Assembly: GCA_007119405.1 (NCBI GenBank)
Contig: SKPT01000612.1
Location: 1-5,050, forward strand
DNA length: 5,050 nucleotides
Origin: Phycisphaeraceae bacterium
GTDB taxonomy: Bacteria; Planctomycetota; Phycisphaerae; Phycisphaerales; Phycisphaeraceae
Direction of reading: 5' to 3'
Below, piece by piece: positions 1-5,050 of this stretch. A program made the position numbers and the translations under genes. Numbering within the stretch: the stretch's first letter is position 1; each line of letters opens with the position of its first letter. The notes beneath the pieces were generated by a model, which did not search any database, was not told the origin of the DNA, and saw only the letters and a list, made by a program, of their open reading frames with translations.

Positions 1-968
1 AACCCCGCATCCATCAGCTTCCAGCACGCCGTCACCACCTCCACGTATCGCCGCAGCGGAAATTCCTCGCGGTGCCGGCCCAGGTGACCCAGCGATGCGA
101 GCAACTGGCTCGGGGCGTCCCCCGGGGGGCAGCCCATGCATCGGCAATGGGCCGCCAGCTCGCGACCCAGGCGCCGAGGCGACATGCGAAGCTCCTCAGC
201 CGCGTGCAGCAGGTCGTAGAAGCCGAAGCCCGTCATGTTCACCGCGCCCCAGTCGATCAGCCACAGGCCGTACGCATTGCCCGCCGCCCGGTCGCCGCGG
301 CTCGCCCGCAACACATTGGCCAGCCACAGGTCGTTGTGGTCGACGACGCGGCGCGGCTGCCAATGCCCGCTGGCCAGGCGCTGGCGTGCACGGCCGGCGG
401 CGGCGCGGATCGGTTCGGGCAGGGCCTGGCAGGTGTGGACGAAGCAGAGCGAGGCGTCGATGCCCTCGTACTCGTCCTCGGGCCACGGCCGGGCGTTCGA
501 CGCGGCGTCGCGCAGCCAGCGGAGGATGCCGCGGCGGTACCAACGCGGGTCCAGCCGGCGCCGCACCGCTCCCCGGCCCAGCGGGGTCCGCCAGGGGTAG
601 ACCGCGTAGCTGACATCGTGCCACCAGCCCGCCAACACCGGCTGCAGCACCGCCCGTCCCGCGCAGCCGAGCTGGTCCGCCGCCAGGTGGGCGCGCTCGA
701 CGGTGCGCGCCACGCGGTGCGGGTAGGCCGGCGCCGAGCAGAGCACGAACGCCTGAGGCCGCCCGGCGGCATCGTGGACCACCGCCTTGCTGGTGGCGTC
801 GGCGACGGTCTTGTGCTGGACGAGGCCGACGATTGAGCCGACGCGCGCCACGCCGACCGCCTCGCCAATCCGCGCCGACTCGGCGTGGGCGACGGCAACG
901 GCCGACGCGGTCGGCTTCGACGTTGTTGACGTGATGGTGGCGATCATGGTGGAGTTCCGCATCGCCAT
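1..968 (-). CDS. APH/choline-kinase-like phosphotransferase, C-terminus outside the window
   Basis: A protein-kinase-like small-molecule kinase that would move phosphate from a nucleotide triphosphate to a sugar, lipid or other metabolite; the substrate is unknown. 322 codons are visible and the frame runs off the left edge with no stop. The catalytic loop is VVDHNDLWLANVL (208-220), matching the APH H-x-D-x(4)-N pattern with H211, D213 (catalytic base) and N218 (metal). The second metal aspartate is D239 in LWLIDWGAVN (235-244), followed by GFGFYDLLHAAEEL, which matches the usual P-x-x-Y-D-L-A region. The N-lobe is weak: the strand that normally carries the ATP-binding Lys reads QAFVLCSAP (72-80) with Cys77, although a helix Glu (E91) is present. 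The start is uncertain: ATGs at 968, 962 and 947 all lack a good ribosome binding site; 968 is 6 bases after the deacetylase stop. GC is near 80%, far above the neighbouring genes. The other open frames across this stretch lack these motifs. Confidence 0.8.
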   Translation of the reverse strand, partial: MAMRNSTMIATITSTTSKPTASAVAVAHAESARIGEAVGVARVGSIVGLVQHKTVADATSKAVVHDAAGRPQAFVLCSAPAYPHRVARTVERAHLAADQLGCAGRAVLQPVLAGWWHDVSYAVYPWRTPLGRGAVRRRLDPRWYRRGILRWLRDAASNARPWPEDEYEGIDASLCFVHTCQALPEPIRAAAGRARQRLASGHWQPRRVVDHNDLWLANVLRASRGDRAAGNAYGLWLIDWGAVNMTGFGFYDLLHAAEELRMSPRRLGRELAAHCRCMGCPPGDAPSQLLASLGHLGRHREEFPLRRYVEVVTACWKLMDAG

Positions 969-974
969 CGCGGC

Positions 975-1655
975 TCAGCGGTCGGCGACCGGAATGGGTA
1001 GTGCCTCATGCACAACGAACCGGTAGCAGTCGCCAGCTTCGTCAAGAATCCAGGCCCGCTGCGAGGCATAGATATCCGCGAAGCAGGCGAGCTTCTCGCT
1101 CAATTCCGCTTCTGACAGCCGATTCTCCCGCGCCAGCAGCCGTTCATTCGGCGCGGCCGTCAACACCTCGATCCCTCTTTTGCGGTGCCAGCGAACCCCC
1201 ACCCGTCGGACGATCTCGTGCAACTGCCGGTGATGCGGGTGACCATACTCCCCCTGCTCGTTGTGCGTCACAAGCTGGGTCGCGCTGCTGGCGCGGACCA
1301 CGGCGTCCAACACCTGTTCGACTCTCGCGCCCGGCCAGTCCCGCGGTTCGTCGGGAAAGTTAAGAATGACACCGCGCGCCTGAAACCGCGCCACCGACCG
1401 CATGAACTCTTTCTGTCTCGTCGGATGTCCGCCGTTGGTGATGCACAGGACCAGCGTCGTCGAGCCATGACGCTTAAGGAACTGGCGAAAAAAGATCATC
1501 TCGTCATCTGGATGAGCAACGACGAGAATATTCTCGACCCCGCGCAACGCCACGCGCCGGTTGCGGCCGCGTACGGCCAGCACGTAATAGGCCGTGCGAC
1601 CACACCGTTTGACGGCGTACTTGAACCAACTCAAGATGATGACCGCACACCTCAT
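975..1655 (-). CDS. PIG-L/LmbE-family zinc-dependent N-deacetylase
   Basis: The family hydrolyses N-acetyl groups of GlcNAc-type sugars (PIG-L, MshB, BshB); here the likely substrate is an N-acetylated sugar, free, lipid-linked or in the glycan. It has 226 residues, within the family's usual range. The metal site is intact: VVAHPDDE at 45-52 supplies H48 and D51 as zinc ligands and D50 as the probable catalytic base. GEYGHPHHRQLH at 135-146 supplies H142 as third ligand and H139 as probable acid, by analogy with MshB. HPHH replaces the common HPDH, leaving both histidines in place. The first 30 residues are hydrophobic and basic (CAVIILSWFKYAVKR) and may attach the protein to the inner membrane face, but there is no clear signal peptide. 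The start at 1655 is set by the ATGA overlap; an in-frame ATG at 1703 would add 16 residues reading the sulfotransferase gene out of frame. The kinase gene follows after 6 bases. Confidence 0.9.
   Translation of the reverse strand: MRCAVIILSWFKYAVKRCGRTAYYVLAVRGRNRRVALRGVENILVVAHPDDEMIFFRQFLKRHGSTTLVLCITNGGHPTRQKEFMRSVARFQARGVILNFPDEPRDWPGARVEQVLDAVVRASSATQLVTHNEQGEYGHPHHRQLHEIVRRVGVRWHRKRGIEVLTAAPNERLLARENRLSEAELSEKLACFADIYASQRAWILDEAGDCYRFVVHEALPIPVADR
1652..1655 (-). promoter_or_regulatory. ATGA stop/start overlap, sulfotransferase to deacetylase
   Basis: The sulfotransferase TGA (1654-1652) overlaps the deacetylase ATG (1655-1653). No Shine-Dalgarno-like sequence is visible in the 20 bases upstream, so translation of the deacetylase probably depends on coupling. 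Confidence 0.78.
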
Positions 1656-2665
1656 GCGGACATCGTCGCCGGCATGTCGGTCGCCGCGCCCGTCGTCCAC
1701 CATGATCTTAGCGGTGAATCCTCAAGGATACTGTCGATCAGGGCCACGTCTGAATCGCCAAGCCGATCGCGCCACTGATTCGCGATACGCTCGGAATCGG
1801 CACACAGCGCCTTAATACGTGGCTCCAACTCGCCGCGCCAGGGCAGGCCGGAGAACGCATAGAGACGCCTGGTCATCTCCACCGGCTCCGCGGCCAGGGC
1901 TTCGAACGTCATCGGCAGATAATGATCCCTGCCCTCGCCCGCGCCATGGATCTGCTCAGCGGCGTAGCGCCAATACCACAACTCGGATTCCTCGACGCTC
2001 ATCGCCGCAGGGTCGCCCCAGCGCTGCGCCCAGTCAGGGTGAACGTGACCGACCGCCTCAAGGCGTTCGCGGTTGGCCTCGCGCACCTGATCGGCTGCCT
2101 GGCCAGCGAGCCACCGGCGGGCCCACGAACTGAGGTAGCCGCCCGGATGCCGCACGATGTGCACGACGCGCGCCTCGGGGCACTTCCGGAGGACCTGATC
2201 CGCCCAGTTTGGCACTTGGACGAATTTCAGAACCAACGTTACGGTGGCAAAGGAGCGCGGCCGCACCAGCCAGCGAGGCGGGCGGAACTCCAACGGATGC
2301 TCGCGGAAAGCGGGCTCGAAGTAACTGAGCATTCGCCGGAGAAGCGGCTTGTCCATGAAATGGCTATACGCTCGGGTGTAATCGGCCCAGTCTCGGAGAA
2401 AGGTTTTGGGCCGATTGGGAAGTGGATCAAGCTCGCTAACGCGTGCTGAAGCGTGATCGACAGCACACCGCCAGGCATTCAGGAAGGCTTGCTCGTCGGC
2501 GGGTCGCACGGACTTGGGCCACTCGGCAAGGGGTGTGCCCGAGATTTGGTGGATGGCATTGCGGGCGTGCGTATCCGGGCTCATGTTCATGAGTGCCTGG
2601 AGCCAAGTGGTTCCGGATCGTCCGTGGCCAAAGATAACCACATGTTCGCGGGCTGGATTGCTCAT
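1652..2665 (-). CDS. PAPS-dependent sulfotransferase
   Basis: Transfers a sulfuryl group from PAPS to a hydroxyl or amino group of an acceptor, here most likely a sugar of the glycan made by the neighbouring genes. It has 337 residues, a normal length for the family. The 5'-phosphosulfate-binding loop is at the N-terminus (HVVIFGHGRSGTTWLQ, 8-23), with the GRSGTTW signature. The 3'-phosphate-binding motif is RVVHIVRHPGGYLSS (166-180), with R172 and S179/S180. A W-x-Y-W region (SELWYWRYAAEQI, 227-239) precedes a PMTFEAL strand (251-257), as in Sulfotransferase_3-type proteins. There is no signal peptide or membrane span, so it should act in the cytoplasm. I chose the ATG at 2665 because it overlaps the previous stop as ATGA and places the P-loop at residue 13; an ATG at 2782 would add 39 Arg/Pro-rich residues that simply read the previous gene out of frame. 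The acceptor is unknown. Confidence 0.92.
   Translation of the reverse strand: MSNPAREHVVIFGHGRSGTTWLQALMNMSPDTHARNAIHQISGTPLAEWPKSVRPADEQAFLNAWRCAVDHASARVSELDPLPNRPKTFLRDWADYTRAYSHFMDKPLLRRMLSYFEPAFREHPLEFRPPRWLVRPRSFATVTLVLKFVQVPNWADQVLRKCPEARVVHIVRHPGGYLSSWARRWLAGQAADQVREANRERLEAVGHVHPDWAQRWGDPAAMSVEESELWYWRYAAEQIHGAGEGRDHYLPMTFEALAAEPVEMTRRLYAFSGLPWRGELEPRIKALCADSERIANQWRDRLGDSDVALIDSILEDSPLRSWWTTGAATDMPATMSA
2662..2665 (-). promoter_or_regulatory. ATGA stop/start overlap, membrane protein to sulfotransferase
   Basis: The membrane protein's TGA (2664-2662) overlaps the sulfotransferase ATG (2665-2663). This decides the sulfotransferase start, because the same frame stays open upstream to an ATG at 2782 lying inside the membrane protein gene. 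Confidence 0.8.
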
Positions 2666-4071
2666 GGGTGGGTTTGTCCCTCGATCAGACCTGCGGGCGC
2701 ATTGCCTCGTGCGGCGCGGCGGCGCCGGGAAAGGACGGCGGTAGGTGTCACCGACCGGACGGATCGCGCGGAACCGAGCCAACCGAGGATACCGCCCGCG
2801 ATCATGTAGAACAGTGGATTGGGAAACGCATTGGGCAAGTTATCGATCATGTGCAGGGCGGGCATAAGGGCGAAGGCCATCATGATCGCGGCGGCCGGCT
2901 CGTGCCATGCGCTCGGGGGAACCTTGTACACGAACATGCCAAGGGGAAGAAGCAGGACCAGGGTCAGGCTCGTCAGACCGAAGATGCCGGTGCGGCCGAG
3001 GGTGATGACCCAGAGTCCGTCACTGCGTGTAAGATCCCGTCCGCTATCGGTTCTGATGCGCCATCGTCCCCAACCGCCCCAGCCGAAGGCGGGACGTTGC
3101 ATGGCCCGCTCCGCAAGCTGCGTCTCGTGGTTCAGACGCGTCTGGAAAGAGGAGGCTCGGCGTTCGGAAAGATTTGACACGATGCTCGGCACGATCTCGC
3201 CGGACCAGAGACCACTTGCGCGGGTGATCATGTACGTCGGTGGCACGAGCAGAATGGCAATGAGAATCAGGCGGGTACGGAACATCCGGCCGAGCAGGAC
3301 CACGCCGATGCCGGTGCCCATCATGAGGATCCCGCTCCAGACCTTGCACATCACGGTCATCACAACGAGGATGGCGCAGAGCACCCCCGGGGGGACCCCC
3401 AGCGTCTTGCGACCGATCCGCCAGCGCGTCATGACCACCGCGACGAAGGCAGCCATACCCATGAGCATGGTGACTGCAAATGAGGTGTCCATAAAGACGC
3501 GCGGCTTCCATTGAAACGGTGCTGCAAACGCCCACTGCTCCCAACTGCCGCGGGCCCTGATCCCGAAGAGTTGGTAGTGCACCAGCGGAGCCATCCGCAT
3601 CTCCCAGACGATGAACGGGATGTAGACGACCGCCCCGATCACCAGGCCGATCGCCAGATCACGAAACGCGGTGTACTCGGTCAAGTAAACGCGTCCGATC
3701 AGGTATGGCAGCCCCCACATCACAAGGTGTTCGAAGGCCGACGTGACGCCGTCGTAGACGTCACCGTTGTAGTGGACTGCCGAGAAGAACGGCGCCAGGA
3801 TCCATGCCACCATGGGCAGATCGAACCAGCGCGGGCGCAGCACAAGCAGGTAATTGGGGTGAAACATCGCGGTGCCGATCAGCACCGCGGCCATGGTCGC
3901 GCTGGCCTTGTTGAACGCGGGTAGCCCCGTGACGTTGATCGACACCAGCGGCAGAAAGAGCCAGCCGGCGATGATCGCCACGATCGCCGCACGCCGCGGG
4001 TGGATCGCCGCGAAAAGCAACACAATGGCGGGGATCCAAGCAAATAAAACCAGGTAGGCGAGCAGAATCAT
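2662..4071 (-). CDS. O-antigen ligase/polymerase-like multi-pass membrane protein
   Basis: Probably an inner-membrane enzyme that polymerises lipid-linked repeat units or ligates the glycan to an acceptor (WaaL/Wzy-like superfamily). It has 469 residues with about 11-13 hydrophobic spans, for example around 3-23, 28-45, 56-70, 86-100, 136-157, 196-214, 229-245, 247-262, 266-282, 356-382, 393-408 and 420-434. The diagnostic part is the hydrophilic loop at about 284-355. It carries R312, RPAFGWGGWG (326-335) and SDGLWVITLGRTGIFGL (350-366). These match the O-antigen ligase pattern of Arg, then P-x-x-G-x-G, then a polar group running into a membrane span. The His-Asn pair often found before that last span is replaced here by Ser-Asp. 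The tail (448-469) is basic (SRRRRAAR) and probably cytoplasmic. The ATG start is fixed by the ATGA overlap with the glycosyltransferase. Ligase and polymerase cannot be told apart from sequence in this superfamily. Confidence 0.82.
   Translation of the reverse strand: MILLAYLVLFAWIPAIVLLFAAIHPRRAAIVAIIAGWLFLPLVSINVTGLPAFNKASATMAAVLIGTAMFHPNYLLVLRPRWFDLPMVAWILAPFFSAVHYNGDVYDGVTSAFEHLVMWGLPYLIGRVYLTEYTAFRDLAIGLVIGAVVYIPFIVWEMRMAPLVHYQLFGIRARGSWEQWAFAAPFQWKPRVFMDTSFAVTMLMGMAAFVAVVMTRWRIGRKTLGVPPGVLCAILVVMTVMCKVWSGILMMGTGIGVVLLGRMFRTRLILIAILLVPPTYMITRASGLWSGEIVPSIVSNLSERRASSFQTRLNHETQLAERAMQRPAFGWGGWGRWRIRTDSGRDLTRSDGLWVITLGRTGIFGLTSLTLVLLLPLGMFVYKVPPSAWHEPAAAIMMAFALMPALHMIDNLPNAFPNPLFYMIAGGILGWLGSARSVRSVTPTAVLSRRRRAARGNAPAGLIEGQTHP
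2678..2682 (-). promoter_or_regulatory. possible ribosome binding site of the sulfotransferase gene
   Basis: GAGGG on the minus strand lies 12 bases before the ATG at 2665, inside the end of the membrane protein gene. The spacing is longer than the usual 5-9 bases, so it is a weak candidate. It is the best Shine-Dalgarno-like sequence at any of the overlapping junctions and supports the 2665 start. Confidence 0.35.
4068..4071 (-). promoter_or_regulatory. ATGA stop/start overlap, glycosyltransferase to membrane protein
   Basis: On the minus strand the TGA stop of the glycosyltransferase (4070-4068) shares two bases with the ATG of the membrane protein (4071-4069). No well-placed Shine-Dalgarno sequence precedes the ATG; a GAGAGG lies about 16 bases upstream, which is too far to be ideal. 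Re-initiation by the terminating ribosome is therefore the likely way the second gene is translated. Confidence 0.8.
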
Positions 4072-5050
4072 GTGAGTACGTGCCGCGCCTCTCGCGTCCG
4101 GCGGGCGATCAACTCCCGATACAGATCGGCCGTGAGCCGGGAAATCGTGGCCGGGGCGTACCGGGCCTGACAGTCAGCCAGTGCCTGGGCGCCGAGCGCC
4201 GCCGCTCGTTCCGGGTTCTGAAGCAAATTCCTCAGCTTCTGCGCCAAATCCTCGGGGCTACCGGACTCAAAAAGCAGGCCGTTGTGATCATCCTGAACGA
4301 TCTCCGGCAGCGCACCGGCGGCCGAGGCGATCACCGGACAGCCCAGGCTCATCGCCTCGACGAGCGTGCAGCCGAAGGTCTCAATGCGCGACGGCACCAC
4401 GCTCACCATCGCCTGCCGCCTCAACTCATTGAGCTGGTTCTGGGTTTGAACTCCGACCCACTGCACCAGCCCACGGGCGGCCGTCGGCAGGTGTGTCGCC
4501 AGGTATTCCTCCAGCGTCCACGCCCTGCCCGAATCATCGTGCAGCACGCCCGCCGGCCCGGCCATCACGAGCCGACACCGCAGTCCGCCGCGCCACAGCT
4601 CCGCGAACGCCCGGATCATCACGTCCGCACCCTTGACACGGTCAAACCGCCCCACGAACAGGATCATGTCCCGCTGGCACGCCGCCAACGACCACCGACG
4701 CCCCGGCTCTGCCACCGCCATCGACGTCGGAATCACCTGCGCCTCCGGCAACTCCAGCCCATAGCGCGCCCGCACCTGCTCGAGCACGAACCGGCTCGGG
4801 GTCGTCACGCCCGACGCGGCCGCGATGCCCCGGCCTTCGTCGCGAATCTGCCGTCGGCCGGCGCGGGTCCCGGCCTCGCCGCTCGCGGCACCGACGAGGA
4901 AGTGTGGCCCGTGAAGCCGCACCACCACGGGCACCGGGCAGCGCGGCGCCACCGCCGCCGCCCAGCCAAACGACTCCTCCATGTCAAGGACATCGACCTC
5001 GCCGCGTTCGTGAAGATCCGTCACGGCGGTCAGAAGCTGGGCGGGAATCC
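4068..5050 (-). CDS. GT4-family glycosyltransferase (group 1), N-terminus outside the window
   Basis: Transfers a sugar from a nucleotide-activated (usually NDP-sugar) donor to a growing glycan on the cytoplasmic face of the membrane. 326 residues are visible, and the frame stays open to the window edge. A GTG at 5024 could be called as a start but is internal: the codons before it still read like an N-terminal domain, and GT4 enzymes usually have about 370-420 residues, so roughly 50-100 are missing. Numbering from the first full codon, the N-terminal Rossmann domain includes VRLHGPHF (43-50). The C-terminal donor-binding domain starts at FVGRFDRVKGAD (131-142), with the conserved Arg and Lys that contact the nucleotide diphosphate. 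The GT4 E-x7-E motif is complete (E222 and E230, in ETFGCTLVEAMSLGCPVIAS), followed by GALPEIV and a GLLF segment. The stop overlaps the start of the membrane protein gene by ATGA. Donor and acceptor cannot be read from the sequence. Confidence 0.93.
   Translation of the reverse strand, partial: IPAQLLTAVTDLHERGEVDVLDMEESFGWAAAVAPRCPVPVVVRLHGPHFLVGAASGEAGTRAGRRQIRDEGRGIAAASGVTTPSRFVLEQVRARYGLELPEAQVIPTSMAVAEPGRRWSLAACQRDMILFVGRFDRVKGADVMIRAFAELWRGGLRCRLVMAGPAGVLHDDSGRAWTLEEYLATHLPTAARGLVQWVGVQTQNQLNELRRQAMVSVVPSRIETFGCTLVEAMSLGCPVIASAAGALPEIVQDDHNGLLFESGSPEDLAQKLRNLLQNPERAAALGAQALADCQARYAPATISRLTADLYRELIARRTREARHVLT

Noticed and set aside
119..129. CCCCCGGGGGG near-palindrome, also at 3384-3394, considered as a repeat or terminator
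   Set aside because: Both lie inside genes and encode Pro-Pro-Gly; two short GC-only matches are expected by chance in DNA of this composition, and no T-run follows.
72..836. Long plus-strand open frame (254 codons) opposite the kinase gene
   Set aside because: It is Arg/Pro/Ala/Val-rich with no recognisable motif and lies antisense to a frame with clear APH motifs. Very high GC removes stop codons from all frames here.
257..898. Minus-strand open frame of 213 codons over the kinase region, and another at 196-624
   Set aside because: Both are out of frame with the motif-bearing kinase frame and encode Arg/Ser/Pro-rich text without domain signatures.
969..974. Possible terminator or promoter between deacetylase and kinase
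   Set aside because: Only 6 bases separate the stop from the first candidate start, with no hairpin plus T-run and no -35/-10 pair.
1656..1703. Upstream in-frame ATG of the deacetylase (start at 1703)
   Set aside because: It would overlap the sulfotransferase by about 50 bases and add 16 non-family residues; the ATGA start at 1655 is preferred.
1185..1778. Plus-strand open frame of 197 codons opposite the deacetylase
   Set aside because: Antisense shadow of a gene with an intact AHPDDE metal site; no motif of its own.
2666..2782. Upstream in-frame ATG of the sulfotransferase (start at 2782)
   Set aside because: It would add 39 Arg/Pro-rich residues read out of frame from the end of the membrane protein gene; the ATGA start at 2665 fits the family better.
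2819..3514. Plus-strand open frame of 231 codons opposite the membrane protein
   Set aside because: Met/Arg/Thr-rich mirror of a hydrophobic coding strand; no domain evidence.
5022..5024. GTG as the true start of the glycosyltransferase
   Set aside because: The frame stays open to the window edge with N-terminal-domain-like residues before it, and the protein would be too short for a GT4 enzyme.
1..5050. tRNA, rRNA, CRISPR, insertion sequence or phage features
   Set aside because: No repeat-spacer pattern, terminal inverted repeats, transposase motifs or RNA-like conserved blocks were seen; the whole window is accounted for by five coding genes.

Overview
The window is GC-rich bacterial DNA read entirely on the minus strand. 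Five genes follow each other from position 5050 down to position 1 with essentially no non-coding sequence. In transcription order they are: (1) a GT4-type glycosyltransferase, cut at its N-terminus by the right edge; (2) a 469-residue multi-pass membrane protein resembling O-antigen ligases/polymerases; (3) a PAPS-dependent sulfotransferase; (4) a PIG-L/LmbE-type zinc deacetylase; (5) an aminoglycoside-phosphotransferase (APH)-fold kinase, cut at its C-terminus by the left edge.

The first three junctions are all ATGA overlaps (4068-4071, 2662-2665, 1652-1655). The fourth leaves 6 bases between the deacetylase stop and the first possible kinase start. This is the middle of one operon. Its promoter lies to the right of the window and its end to the left, so no promoter or terminator is visible.

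Together the genes look like part of a surface-polysaccharide cluster. The glycosyltransferase would extend a lipid-linked glycan, the membrane protein would polymerise or ligate it, and the sulfotransferase and deacetylase would modify it by O- or N-sulfation and removal of N-acetyl groups. The kinase may phosphorylate a sugar, lipid or precursor. The glycan product is inference; the enzyme families are read from motifs.

The organism cannot be fixed from this sequence. High GC and a sulfotransferase, PIG-L protein and O-antigen-ligase-like protein in one glycan cluster would fit a Planctomycetota-type bacterium (low confidence). Composition is uneven: the kinase gene is near 80% GC in hand-counted lines, while the three central genes are near 52-63%.

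No RNA gene, mobile element, repeat array, CRISPR or attachment site was seen. I found no clearly new system. The most notable points are the unbroken translational coupling of polymerase, sulfotransferase and deacetylase, and a kinase whose usual ATP-anchoring lysine appears to be missing.
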